Part shown: in pieces, positions 32,080 to 40,729 of the stretch
How positions within the stretch are numbered: position 1 is the first letter of the stretch
How the letters are laid out: each line of letters opens with the position of its first letter
Assembly (NCBI RefSeq): GCF_017308985.1
Contig: NZ_JADWPE010000003.1
Location: 1,178,001 to 1,242,000, forward strand
Source: Lysobacter changpingensis
GTDB lineage: Bacteria > Pseudomonadota > Gammaproteobacteria > Xanthomonadales > Xanthomonadaceae
Length of the DNA: 64,000 nucleotides
Reading direction: 5' to 3'
The notes under the pieces: generated by a model
Database searches by the model: none
What the model was told of the DNA's origin: nothing
Seen by the model: only the letters and a program-made list of their open reading frames with translations
Made by a program: the position numbers and the translations under genes

Positions 32080-32349
32080 ATGATCGAGCACGATTTGACC
32101 GTCAGCAATCGACTCGGCCTGCATGCGCGGGCCACGGCCAAGCTCGTGCAGACGCTGTCGGGCTACCGCAGCAGCGCCACGCTCACGGCGAAAGGCCGCG
32201 AGGTGAACGCCAAGAGCATCATGGGCGTCATGCTGCTCGCCGCCGGCCAGGGCACGCAGGTGAAACTGCGCGTGGAAGGCGAGGACGAGGAGCACGCCGC
32301 GCAGGCGGTCGTGTCGCTGTTCGAACGCCGTTTCGACGAAGACAGCTGA
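32080..32349 (+). CDS. ptsH: Phosphocarrier protein HPr
   Basis: An 89-residue HPr with the catalytic H15 (RLGLHARATA) and regulatory S46 (VNAKSIMGVM). Phosphate from EI is carried on H15 to EIIA-Ntr and the mannose-type EIIA; S46 is the substrate of the HprK encoded 3 kb upstream. GGAGG precedes the ATG. Confidence 0.96.
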   Translation: MIEHDLTVSNRLGLHARATAKLVQTLSGYRSSATLTAKGREVNAKSIMGVMLLAAGQGTQVKLRVEGEDEEHAAQAVVSLFERRFDEDS

Positions 32350-32356
32350 GGCGCCG

Positions 32357-34081
32357 ATGAGGCAGGAGTTCGCAGGACATGGGGCCTCGCGCGGAAGCGC
32401 GCTCGGCCGCGCCCGCGTCCGCCTGCCGCACGTACTGGAAGTCGTCGAGGAACACATTCCGGCCAAGCGCGTGGAACGCGAGATCGCGCGCCTGCGTGCC
32501 GCCATCGCCACCGTGCGCGGCGAGATGGTGTCCCTGCGCGAACGCCTGCACGGCGCGCTGGCGCACGAGGTCGGCGAATTCCTCGATCTGCACAGCCTGC
32601 TGCTGGACGACCCCGAACTGCTGCACGGCCTGGACGAACTGATCCGCACCGGCCGCTATTCGGCCGACTACGCGCTGCGCCTGCAACGCGACCGCATCGC
32701 CGCCGTCTTCCAGACCATGGACGACGCCTATTTCCGCAGCCGCGTGGACGACATCGACCAGGTGATCGGCCGCATCCACGCCGCGCTGCATCGTCGCGAT
32801 GCCGGCATGCCCGGCGTGGCCGGCGAGATCCTCGTCACTGACAACGTCGCGCCGGCCGAAATCGCCCAGTTGCAGGCGCAGGGCGTGATGGCGATCGTCA
32901 CCACCACCGGCAGCATCCTGTCGCACAGCGCGATCCTCGCGCGCAGCCTGCACCTGCCGCTGGTGGTCGGTACCGAGAAGGCGCTGCAGAAGATCAACGA
33001 CGGCGACGTGCTCGCCGTGGACGGTGCCAGCGGTCGCGTGATCCTGGAACCCGACGCGGAGGACCTGCGCGCGCACCGTTCCCGCGTGCGCGAACTGGCG
33101 CGCGAGCGCAAGCAGTTGCACCGCCTGCGACGCGAACCCACGCGCACGCTCGACGGCGTGGACATCAAGCTGTACGCCAATGCCGAATCGCGCGAGGACG
33201 TGGCCGAGGCGCACGCGCTCGGCGCCGCCGGCGTGGGCCTGTACCGCACCGAATTCCTGTTCCTCCAGCGCAACGAGCTGCCGGACGAGGAGGAACAGTT
33301 CCGCGTCTACCGCGACGTGGTGCTCGGCATGACCGGGCGCGCGGTGACGATCCGCACCCTCGACCTGGGCGCGGACAAGGCCGACCGCACGGGCCTTGCG
33401 CTGCGCGACGAGCCCAACCCCGCGCTCGGCCTGCGCGGCGTGCGCCTGTCGCTGGCGCGCGCGAACCTGCTGGAAGCGCAGCTGCGCGCGCTGGTGCGCG
33501 CGTCGGGCTACGGGCCGCTGCGCATCCTGCTGCCGATGGTGTCCACGCGCGAGGAAGTGCGCGCGGTGCGCGCCACGCTCAACCGCGTCACCGCGCAGCT
33601 GCGCGAGGAAGGCTGCGAGATCGCCGAGCACATCCCGCTGGGCGCGATGATCGAAGTGCCGGCCGCGGCGATCGCGCTGCCGGCGTTCATCGGCGCGGTG
33701 GATTTCCTGTCGATCGGCACCAACGACCTGGTGCAGTACCTGCTCGCCGCCGATCGCAACAACGAGGCGTTGACGAGCCTCTACACACCGCTGCATCCGG
33801 CGGTGATCCGGCTGGTGCGCGACGTCATCCAGCTCGCCCGGAAGCGCGGCAAGCCGGTGGCGGTGTGCGGCGAAATGGCCGGCGACGCGCACTTCGCACC
33901 GATGCTGCTGGCGCTGGGGCTGATGGAATTCAGCCTGCATCCGGCCACGCTGCTGGAACTGCGCCGCACGATCCGCCATTGCGACCTGGCGCAGTTGCAG
34001 GCGCGCGCACCGGCGCTGCTGCGCGCACGCGATCGCGCGGGAATCGAGGAGTGGATCGCGGAGAGTGCGCCCCGGTTCTAG
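32357..34081 (+). CDS. ptsI: PTS enzyme I (PEP-protein phosphotransferase)
   Basis: A 574-residue EI that autophosphorylates from PEP. It has an HPr-binding helical domain (about 25-145), the active-site histidine H190 in TGSILSHSAIL, and the PEP-binding barrel (about 255-550) with GLYRTEFLF, the FLSIGTNDLVQY signature and CGEMAGD. There is no N-terminal GAF domain, so it is not PtsP. With ptsH only seven bases upstream and regulatory EIIAs nearby, it feeds a regulatory PTS. Confidence 0.96.
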   Translation: MRQEFAGHGASRGSALGRARVRLPHVLEVVEEHIPAKRVEREIARLRAAIATVRGEMVSLRERLHGALAHEVGEFLDLHSLLLDDPELLHGLDELIRTGRYSADYALRLQRDRIAAVFQTMDDAYFRSRVDDIDQVIGRIHAALHRRDAGMPGVAGEILVTDNVAPAEIAQLQAQGVMAIVTTTGSILSHSAILARSLHLPLVVGTEKALQKINDGDVLAVDGASGRVILEPDAEDLRAHRSRVRELARERKQLHRLRREPTRTLDGVDIKLYANAESREDVAEAHALGAAGVGLYRTEFLFLQRNELPDEEEQFRVYRDVVLGMTGRAVTIRTLDLGADKADRTGLALRDEPNPALGLRGVRLSLARANLLEAQLRALVRASGYGPLRILLPMVSTREEVRAVRATLNRVTAQLREEGCEIAEHIPLGAMIEVPAAAIALPAFIGAVDFLSIGTNDLVQYLLAADRNNEALTSLYTPLHPAVIRLVRDVIQLARKRGKPVAVCGEMAGDAHFAPMLLALGLMEFSLHPATLLELRRTIRHCDLAQLQARAPALLRARDRAGIEEWIAESAPRF

Positions 34082-34146
34082 GAACGAGTGAAGGAGCGAG
34101 AGTGCCGGTGTGCTCCTGCCCGTTTTTCGTTCCTCTCCACTCGATC
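34081..34146. repeat. Imperfect GGAACGAG...CTCCACTCG spacer, copy 2
   Basis: Directly after the ptsI stop: GGAACGAGTGAAGGAGCGAG on the left and CGTTCCTCTCCACTCGATCC on the right, partly complementary and similar to the kdsD-kdsC spacer at 23629. It might act as an attenuating or stabilising hairpin before mgtE. Confidence 0.4.
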
Positions 34147-34237
34147 CTGGCTTAAACTGACGCCATGAACGCCTGACCCTGTCGTGCCCGAGCGGCCCGA
34201 CGCGACCACGCTTCTCACGAAGCACGGGAAGCCCCGA

Positions 34238-35599
34238 ATGGCCGAAGCCGTCCGCCACGACAAGACCGCGCGCCAACTGCGCCTGCTTTCCGACGCGCTG
34301 GACAGCGGTCGTCTGGGCCCCGTGCGCCGGCTGGTCAACACGCTTTCCCCCGCCGAGATCGGCAACCTCCTCGAATCGCTCCCGCCGGGCAAGCGCACGG
34401 TGGTGTGGGGCCTGGTCGATGCCGAGGACGACGGCGAGGTGCTGGTCCACGTCGGCGACGACGTGCGCGAAAGCCTGCTGGCCGAGATGGACCCGGACGA
34501 AATCGTCGCGGCCGTCGAGGACCTTGACATCGACGACCTCGCCGACCTGGTCGAGGACCTGCCGGACACCGTCATCGACGAAGTCCTCAAGTCGATGGAC
34601 CGCGAGAACCGCGAGCGGCTCGAGCAGGTGCTGTCGTACCCGGAGGACACCGCCGGCCGACTGATGAACCCCGACGTGGTGACGGTGCGCACCGACACCA
34701 CCATCGACGTGGTACTGCGTTACCTGCGCCTGCGCGGCGAGCTGCCCGAGCACACCGACCACCTGTACGTGGTCAGTCGCCGCCACCAGTACCTGGGCCG
34801 CATCGCGCTTGCGGCGCTGCTCACGCACGAGCCGGGCACGCCGATCAACAAGCTGATCGACGACGAGCAGCCGGCGATCGACGTGGAGGAATCGGCCAAC
34901 GAGGTCGCGCGCAAGTTCTCCGACCACGACTGGATCAGCGCACCGGTCGTGGACGACAACAACATCCTGCTCGGCCGCATCACCATCGACGACGTCGTCG
35001 ACATCATCCGCAACCAGGCCGAGCACCAGGCGCTGAGCGCCGCCGGCCTGGACGAGGACGAAGACCTCTTCAGCCCCGTCTGGCGCGCGATGCGCCGCCG
35101 GCTGATCTGGCTGTCGATCAACCTCGCGACCGCGTTCCTGGCCGCGAGCGTGGTCGGCGAATTCGCCGACACCATCGACAAGCTGGTCGCGCTGGCCGTG
35201 CTGATGCCCATCGTCGCCGGCATGGGCGGCAACGCCGGCACGCAGGTGCTGGCGCTGATGGTGCGCGGCCTCGCGCTCGGCCAGGTCGGCGCGGCGAACG
35301 TGCGCACGCTGCTGTGGAAGGAATCGCGCGTGGCGCTGCTCAACGGGCTGGTGCTCGGCACGCTGCTGGGCCTGATCGTGCTGCTGTGGTTCCACAGCGT
35401 GGGGTTGTCGATAGTGATCGCGACCGCGCTCACCGCGAACCTGCTGTTCGCGGCGGTGGCGGGCGTGCTGGTGCCGGTGACGATCAAGCGCTTCGGCTAC
35501 GACCCGGCGCTGGCGTCGGGCATCTTCCTCACAACGGTGACGGACGTGATGGGGTTCTTCACCTTCCTCGGGCTGGCGACGGTCATCCTGCTGCACTGA
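34238..35599 (+). CDS. mgtE: Magnesium transporter MgtE
   Basis: A 453-residue MgtE channel with an N-terminal helical N domain (about 15-120), two CBS domains (about 125-245, e.g. LYVVSRRHQYLGRI and DDNNILLGRITIDDV) and a five-helix membrane domain (about 270-453, containing MPIVAGMGGNAGTQ). The acidic N and CBS domains bind Mg2+ and gate the pore. The ATG at 34238 (MAEAVRHDKTAR) with GGGAAG upstream is chosen; a GTG at 34184 is an alternative. The upstream gap shows the tiny frame ATG-AAC-GCC-TGA at 34165 but no M-box-like structure that I can see. Confidence 0.94.
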   Translation: MAEAVRHDKTARQLRLLSDALDSGRLGPVRRLVNTLSPAEIGNLLESLPPGKRTVVWGLVDAEDDGEVLVHVGDDVRESLLAEMDPDEIVAAVEDLDIDDLADLVEDLPDTVIDEVLKSMDRENRERLEQVLSYPEDTAGRLMNPDVVTVRTDTTIDVVLRYLRLRGELPEHTDHLYVVSRRHQYLGRIALAALLTHEPGTPINKLIDDEQPAIDVEESANEVARKFSDHDWISAPVVDDNNILLGRITIDDVVDIIRNQAEHQALSAAGLDEDEDLFSPVWRAMRRRLIWLSINLATAFLAASVVGEFADTIDKLVALAVLMPIVAGMGGNAGTQVLALMVRGLALGQVGAANVRTLLWKESRVALLNGLVLGTLLGLIVLLWFHSVGLSIVIATALTANLLFAAVAGVLVPVTIKRFGYDPALASGIFLTTVTDVMGFFTFLGLATVILLH

Positions 35600-35687
35600 T
35601 CGCACCCATCGCCGCGATCTGCGACGCACGCCATTGCGGCGCGCCGCGGCTGCGCCAATGATGCGGGCCGACGCCAGGAGTCCCGCC

Positions 35688-36527
35688 ATGCCCTCGCCTT
35701 TCCGCCTCGCGACCTTCGCCATCGCGCCGTTGATCCGTCTTGCCGCCATCGTCGCGGCGCTTGCGGTGGGCGCCTGCGCGACCACGCCGCGCGAGGCCGT
35801 GCCCGGGCAGTTCGTCGAACGCAGCGTGGTGGTGGACGGTTCCCCGCGCCGGTACCAGGTGTTCGTGCCCTCGCGGCAGGCGGGAGGAAAGAATCCTGCC
35901 ACGGTGCTGTTCCTGCATGGCTCGGGCGAGCGCGGCACGGACAACCGCAAGCAGGTCGAAGTGGGGCTCGGACCGTTCGTGCGCGAACACGCGACGCGTT
36001 TTCCGGCGATCGTCGTCTTCCCGCAGTCGCCCGAAGGCACGTCGTGGACCGGTACGCAGGCGCGCGTGGCGCTGGCCGCATTGGATGCATCGATCGACGA
36101 GTTCGATGGCGACGAGGACCGCATCGTGCTCACCGGCATGTCGCGCGGCGGCTATGGCGTGTTCGAGCTGGCGATCATGGAGCCGCGCCGCTTCGCCGCG
36201 CTGGTGCCGGTGTGCGGCGGCATCACGCAGCCGCCGGCGTTGAAGGAACACCTGCAGGTCGAAAGCGTCGCGCTCGCGCCCGACCCGTTCCTCGCCGCCG
36301 CGCAGAAGCTGCAGAAGCTGCCAGTGTGGGCGTTCCATGGCGGCAAGGACGACGTGGTCACGCCCGACCAGTCGCGCCACATGGTCGAAGCGCTGCGCGG
36401 CGTGGGCGGCAACGTGCGTTACACGGAATTCGCCGACCTCGGCCACAACGCGTGGGATGCGGCGTATGCGACGCCGGAGCTATGGACCTGGGCGTTCTCA
36501 CAGGAGCGCAAGGGCGGGTTGTTCTGA
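35688..36527 (+). CDS. Lipoprotein alpha/beta-hydrolase (esterase/peptidase-like)
   Basis: A 279-residue protein with a lipoprotein signal (VAALAVGAC) and an alpha/beta-hydrolase fold. It has the oxyanion-loop motif LFLHGSGERG, nucleophile elbow GMSRGGYG, acid region FHGGKDDVV and catalytic His in LGHNAWD. It resembles the PHB-depolymerase-like or prolyl-oligopeptidase-like carboxylesterases anchored to the outer membrane. The start at 35688 has AGGAG. Substrate unknown; monocistronic. Confidence 0.82.
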   Translation: MPSPFRLATFAIAPLIRLAAIVAALAVGACATTPREAVPGQFVERSVVVDGSPRRYQVFVPSRQAGGKNPATVLFLHGSGERGTDNRKQVEVGLGPFVREHATRFPAIVVFPQSPEGTSWTGTQARVALAALDASIDEFDGDEDRIVLTGMSRGGYGVFELAIMEPRRFAALVPVCGGITQPPALKEHLQVESVALAPDPFLAAAQKLQKLPVWAFHGGKDDVVTPDQSRHMVEALRGVGGNVRYTEFADLGHNAWDAAYATPELWTWAFSQERKGGLF

Positions 36528-36548
36528 GCCCAGCGCGATGTCGGCGCT

Positions 36549-36583
36549 TCACCCCTCTCCCTGCGGGAGAGCGGTTGGGGTGA
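36549..36583. repeat. CCCTCTCCC hairpin repeat / possible terminator
   Basis: Nested inverted repeat CACCC...CTCTCCC-TGC-GGGAGAG...GGGTG directly after the esterase gene. Sequences of this kind are scattered in many proteobacterial genomes. No T-run follows. Confidence 0.55.
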
Positions 36584-36625
36584 GGGTCGGCGGAGTGTCG
36601 CCGCTGGTGCTAGCAATGGGCTCTT

Positions 36626-36698
36626 GTAGCCCGGGTAAGCGAAGCGCACCCGGGGACCGTCACGCCCAACCCGGGTGCGCTTCGCTTACCCTGGCTAC
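36626..36698. repeat. REP-pair (BIME-like) element, copy 2
   Basis: Two inverted arms, left beginning GTAGCCCGGGTAAGCG and right ending CGCTTACCCTGGCTAC, with a longer spacer than copy 1. It lies between the convergent esterase gene and pyrB. Confidence 0.92.
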
Positions 36699-36728
36699 AA
36701 AGGCTGGATCCTTTTTCAGGGGTGACGA

Positions 36729-37658
36729 TCAGGCGCGCAGCAACGCCTCCAGCACCGCCATCCGCACGGCGACGCCGTTGCTCACCTGCCGCAGGATTAG
36801 CGACTGTGGGCCGTCGGCCACTTCGTCGGTGATTTCCACGCCGCGATTGATCGGGCCCGGATGCATCACCACCGCATCGGGCGCGGCGTGCGTCAGGCGT
36901 TGCGCGGTGAGACCGAACTCGCGGTGGTAGTCGTCGAGCGAATCGATCAGCCCTTCCTCCATGCGCTCGCGTTGCAGGCGCAACATCATCGCCGCGTCCA
37001 CGCCGTCCAGCGCGGCATCGAGATCGTGCGAGACGACGCAGCCGTCGAGCGTGCCATCGTTCGGCAGCAGCGAGGCCGGGCCACATACGCGGATCTCGCC
37101 GGTGCCGAGCGTGCGAAGCGCCTGCAGGTCCGAACGCGCGACACGCGAATGCTTCACGTCGCCGACGATCGCGACCTTCAGCTTCGAGAAATCCGAGCCC
37201 TTCGCCTGGCGCAGCGTGAGCATGTCCAGCAGGCCCTGCGTCGGATGCGCGCTGCGGCCGTCGCCGGCATTGACCAGTGCCGTGCCGTGTTCGACGTGCT
37301 GCGAGAGCGCGGCCACGGCGCCATCTTCGTGGTGGCGGATGACGAAGCCGCGCACGCCCATCGCTTCGAGGTTCTTCAACGTGTCCAGCGCGGTTTCGCC
37401 CTTGCGCGTGGACGAGGTGGACGCGTCGAAGTTCAGCACGTCCGCGCCCAGCCGCTGCGCGGCCAGCGTGAAGCTCATGCGCGTGCGCGTGGACGGTTCG
37501 AAGAACAACGTGCACACCGCGACGCCATCCAGCGCGCGGCGGTCGTAGTGCCCGTCGGCGAACGCCTGCGCGCGCGTGAGCAGCGCATCGAGCGCGTCGA
37601 AAGGCAGGCCATCGAGCGTGAGCAGGTGGCGCGGAAGGTGCATAGTCGATGCGTTCAT
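36729..37658 (-). CDS. pyrB: Aspartate carbamoyltransferase catalytic subunit
   Basis: A 309-residue enzyme of pyrimidine synthesis joining carbamoyl phosphate and aspartate. Carbamoyl-phosphate motif FEPSTRTRMSF, then STRKGET, HPTQGLLDM and the aspartate-domain HPGPINRG are all present. No pyrI regulatory subunit gene or inactive pyrC adjoins it. The ATG at 37658 overlaps the ruvX stop (ATGA); an internal ATG at 37643 is an alternative. Last gene of yqgE-ruvX-pyrB. Confidence 0.95.
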   Translation of the reverse strand: MNASTMHLPRHLLTLDGLPFDALDALLTRAQAFADGHYDRRALDGVAVCTLFFEPSTRTRMSFTLAAQRLGADVLNFDASTSSTRKGETALDTLKNLEAMGVRGFVIRHHEDGAVAALSQHVEHGTALVNAGDGRSAHPTQGLLDMLTLRQAKGSDFSKLKVAIVGDVKHSRVARSDLQALRTLGTGEIRVCGPASLLPNDGTLDGCVVSHDLDAALDGVDAAMMLRLQRERMEEGLIDSLDDYHREFGLTAQRLTHAAPDAVVMHPGPINRGVEITDEVADGPQSLILRQVSNGVAVRMAVLEALLRA

Positions 37659-38182
37659 GCGGTCGGCGGCGGGCTCGGCCGTGTCGGCCTTGCGGGATCG
37701 GAAAGGTCGGAAAGGTCCAGCGCGTCGTCGGGCGCGGCGAGCCAGCGTTCGATGATCACCGCGGCGGCGACCGCATCGAGCGCTTCCGCGTCGCGGCGGC
37801 GCTTGCGGCCTTCGGCGCGATCGGACGCGAAACGCTGCGCGGCCTCGATCGAACTCATGCGCTCGTCCACCAGCACCACCGGCAGGTTGTAGCGGTGCGC
37901 CAGTTCGCGCGCGAAGGCATGGGCGCGCTGGCGGATCGGCTGGTCGCCGCCGTCCAGCGACATCGGGTCGCCGACGATCAGTCCGTCGGGCCGCCACTCG
38001 CCGCGCAGCCGGTCGATCGACGCCCAGTCGGGCCCGTGCCCGTGTACGTCGATCACGGCAAGCGCGCGTGCGCCGTGCCCAAACGCGCTGCCGACCGCCA
38101 CGCCGATGCGGCGCGCGCCGACGTCGAAGCCGAGCACGGTGCCGTCGCGGCGGATGCGGGGTTTGTCGGGCGAGGCCGCCAT
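37655..38182 (-). CDS. ruvX: Holliday junction resolvase-like protein RuvX/YqgF
   Basis: A 175-residue RNase-H-fold protein with GFDVGARRIGVAVG at the N-terminus and VLVDERMSSIEA with the acidic catalytic residues. YqgF proteins act in processing of pre-16S rRNA ends and possibly on junctions. The 25-residue C-terminal Pro/Asp tail is longer than usual. It overlaps both neighbours, so the three genes form one operon. Confidence 0.92.
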   Translation of the reverse strand: MAASPDKPRIRRDGTVLGFDVGARRIGVAVGSAFGHGARALAVIDVHGHGPDWASIDRLRGEWRPDGLIVGDPMSLDGGDQPIRQRAHAFARELAHRYNLPVVLVDERMSSIEAAQRFASDRAEGRKRRRDAEALDAVAAAVIIERWLAAPDDALDLSDLSDPARPTRPSPPPTA

Positions 38183-38748
38183 CAGGCGTGACCGGCGTAA
38201 TCGGCCAGATGCGCGAAATCGACGCCGATGCGACCGGCGGCGGCCTGCCAGCGCGCGTCCAGCGGCAGCTCGAACAGCAGCTCGGCGTCGGCCGGCGCGG
38301 TGAGCCAGTCGTTCTCGGTCAGCTCGTGTTCGAGCTGGCCCGAACCCCAGCCGGCACAGCCCAGCGCGACGATCGCGTTGTCGGGGCCTTCGCCGCGCGC
38401 CATCGCTTCGAGGATGTCGCGCGAGGTGGTGAGGAACAGATGGTCGGTGATGGCCATCGTCGAATCCCACTGCATGCCGCCGTCGTGCAGCACGAAGCCG
38501 CGCTCCGGATGCACCGGGCCGCCGGCGAGCACCGGCTGGGCGCGCAGCGTTTCGTCGCCGCTCTCCAACCCCATCTGGCCGAGCACTTCGCCCAGCGTGT
38601 ATTCGGATGCGCGGTTCACCACGATGCCCATGGCACCGTCGGCGTCGTGCTGGCAGATCAGCGCCACGCTGCGCGCGAAGTTCGAATCGGCCAGCGCGGG
38701 CAGCGCGATCAGCAGCTGGTTGGCCAGTGGCGTGGGCGTAACGGACAT
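38182..38748 (-). CDS. YqgE/AlgH (UPF0301) family protein
   Basis: A 188-residue protein starting [21 protein letters not shown], with [13 protein letters not shown] and [15 protein letters not shown], which are diagnostic for UPF0301. The family is conserved upstream of ruvX; its molecular role is not established. First gene of the yqgE-ruvX-pyrB operon, divergent from the M49 peptidase gene. Confidence 0.92.
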   Translation of the reverse strand: MSVTPTPLANQLLIALPALADSNFARSVALICQHDADGAMGIVVNRASEYTLGEVLGQMGLESGDETLRAQPVLAGGPVHPERGFVLHDGGMQWDSTMAITDHLFLTTSRDILEAMARGEGPDNAIVALGCAGWGSGQLEHELTENDWLTAPADAELLFELPLDARWQAAAGRIGVDFAHLADYAGHA

Positions 38749-38846
38749 GGCCGCATTCTAGCCCGCCGGGCGTGACGCGTGCCGCATCGCGGCACGGCGT
38801 AGGATGGCGACTTTCCCTGCCGCGGCATCGCCGCCGAATCCCCGCC

Positions 38847-40544
38847 ATGGCTTTCCCAACGCGCCCGCTCGTCCTGGCCTGCCTGGCCGTCCTCGTCCTC
38901 GCCGCCTGCCAGCGCTCGCCCGCGCCGGGAAGCGCGCCCGCGACCGCCACGCCCGCGCAGGACGCGGCCACGCCCTCCTACGCGGCGGCGCACGCCGGCG
39001 ACTACGCGGTGGTCCCGCTCAAGGCGGATCTCTCCCGCTTCGACGAGAACACCCGGCGCATGATCGCCCGCCTGGTCGAAGCCAGCGAAGCGATGAACGC
39101 GATCTACTGGAAGCAGTCCTGGGCCGGCGATCACGCCGCGCTGCTGGCGCGCGCGCCGGATGCCGCGACGCGCGAGCTGGTCGAAATCAACTTCGGCCCG
39201 TGGGACCGCCTCAACGAGGACACGCCGATCCTCGACGGCATCGGCCCGCGCCCGCCGGGCGGCCCGTTCTATCCGGCCGACATGACGAAGGCCGAGTTCG
39301 AAGCCGCGCAGTTGCCCGACAAGACCTCCAACTACACCCTGCTCCGCCGCGAGAACGGCAAGCTGGTCACGGTGCCGTACCACGTCGCCTACAAGCCGGA
39401 GCTCGAACGCGCCGCCGCGCTCCTGCGCGAGGCCGCGACGCTCAGCGCCGACAAGTCGTTCGCCGATTACCTGAACCTGCGCGCCGACGCGCTGCTCGAC
39501 GACGACTTCCGCCCCAGCGACATGGCGTGGATGGACATGAAGACCAATCCGGTCGACGTCGTCATCGGACCGATCGAAACCTACGAGGACCAGCTGTTCG
39601 GCTACAAGGCCGCGTACGAGGGCCTGGTGCTGGTGAAGGACGTGGAGTGGAGCGAGAAGCTCGCGCGCTTCGCGAGCTTCCTGCCGGCGCTGCAGAAGGG
39701 CCTGCCGGTGGACGCGAAGTACAAGGCGGAAATGCCGGGCTCGGACGCCGACCTCAACGCGTACCAGGTCGTCTATTACGGCGGCAACGCGAATGTCGGC
39801 GCCAAGACCATCGCGATCAACCTGCCCAACGACGAGGAAGTCCAGCTGAAGAAGGGCACGCGTCGCCTGCAGCTGGAGAACGTGATGAAGGCGAAGTTCG
39901 ACACGATCCTGGTGCCGATCGCGAACGAGCTGATCGCGAAGGACCAGCTCAGGCACGTCACCTTCGACGCGTTCTTCGAGGATGTGATGTTCCATGAGGT
40001 CGCGCACGGCCTGGGCATCAAGAAAACCCTCGACGGCAAGGGCACGGTCGACGAAGCGCTGAAGGAGTACGCCTCCAGCTTCGAGGAAGGCAAGGCCGAC
40101 ATCCTGGGCCTGTACATGATCGACGCGCTGAGCCGGCAGGGCGAACTCGACGAAAGCAAGCTGATGGACGGCTACGTGACGTTCCTTGCCGGCATCCTGC
40201 GTTCGGTGCGCTTCGGCGCGAGCGACGCGCACGGCAAGGCGAACATGGTGCGCTTCAACTTCTTCGCCGAGCGCGGGGCGTTCACGCGCGATGCCGACGG
40301 CCGTTATCGCGTCGACTTCGACAAGATGCGCCAGGCGATGAACGCGCTCGGCGCGAAGCTGCTCACCGTTCAGGGCGATGGCGATTACGCGGAAGCCAGG
40401 CGCATGACCGAGACGATGGGCGTGATCAAGCCGGAACTCGCCGCGGACCTGGGGCGGTTGAAGGACGCGAAGATTCCGGTGGACATCCGCTTCGAGCAGG
40501 GACTGGAGACGCTGGGATTGCAGGAGTTCGCCAGCAAGAAGTAA
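38847..40544 (+). CDS. M49-type (dipeptidyl-peptidase III-like) zinc peptidase lipoprotein
   Basis: A 565-residue protein with a lipoprotein signal (CLAVLVLAAC). The zinc site is visible: H383-E-V-A-H387 and, about 25 residues later, FEEGKAD with the third ligand (E413 or E414). This corresponds to the split HExxxH...EExRAE site of M49 dipeptidyl peptidase III, but with the shorter HExxH spacing. Related proteins are annotated as Zn-dependent hydrolases or NUDIX-associated proteins. A role in trimming periplasmic peptides is likely but unproven. An upstream in-frame ATG at 38772 lacks a signal sequence. Confidence 0.82.
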   Translation: MAFPTRPLVLACLAVLVLAACQRSPAPGSAPATATPAQDAATPSYAAAHAGDYAVVPLKADLSRFDENTRRMIARLVEASEAMNAIYWKQSWAGDHAALLARAPDAATRELVEINFGPWDRLNEDTPILDGIGPRPPGGPFYPADMTKAEFEAAQLPDKTSNYTLLRRENGKLVTVPYHVAYKPELERAAALLREAATLSADKSFADYLNLRADALLDDDFRPSDMAWMDMKTNPVDVVIGPIETYEDQLFGYKAAYEGLVLVKDVEWSEKLARFASFLPALQKGLPVDAKYKAEMPGSDADLNAYQVVYYGGNANVGAKTIAINLPNDEEVQLKKGTRRLQLENVMKAKFDTILVPIANELIAKDQLRHVTFDAFFEDVMFHEVAHGLGIKKTLDGKGTVDEALKEYASSFEEGKADILGLYMIDALSRQGELDESKLMDGYVTFLAGILRSVRFGASDAHGKANMVRFNFFAERGAFTRDADGRYRVDFDKMRQAMNALGAKLLTVQGDGDYAEARRMTETMGVIKPELAADLGRLKDAKIPVDIRFEQGLETLGLQEFASKK

Positions 40545-40554
40545 TCGTGCCTTC

Positions 40555-40702
40555 GTAGCCCGGTTAAGCGCAGCGCACCCGGGAACGCGATCAGCCCGGG
40601 GTGCGGCCGTCGGCCTTACCCGGGCTACACGAGCCTGCATTCTTGAAGCGGCCATTCTTTGGACCAATCGTTCCCCGGGTGCGCTCCGCTTTCCCGGGCT
40701 GC
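40555..40702. repeat. REP-like element copy 3, degenerate, plus an extra half unit
   Basis: A decayed pair (left arm from GTAGCCCGGTTAAGCGC at 40555, right arm ending TTACCCGGGCTAC at 40628) followed by a lone reversed arm at 40674-40702, which reads CCCGGGTGCGCTCCGC and ends CTGC instead of CTAC. It fills the gap before tag. Confidence 0.82.
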
Positions 40703-40729
40703 AAAACCTCTCCTTTCATTCGGAACCCC

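Noticed and set aside
28140-34081. A sugar-transporting PTS operon
   Set aside because: No EIIB, EIIC or EIID domain is encoded; the components match a regulatory PTS.
34082-34237. M-box magnesium riboswitch before mgtE
   Set aside because: The 156-bp leader is too short and does not show the conserved M-box stems; the hairpin seen belongs to the spacer repeat.
32228-36139. Open minus-strand frame of about 1,300 codons
   Set aside because: It runs antisense to ptsH, ptsI and mgtE and has low-complexity Arg/Val/His-rich composition without motifs; a composition artefact.
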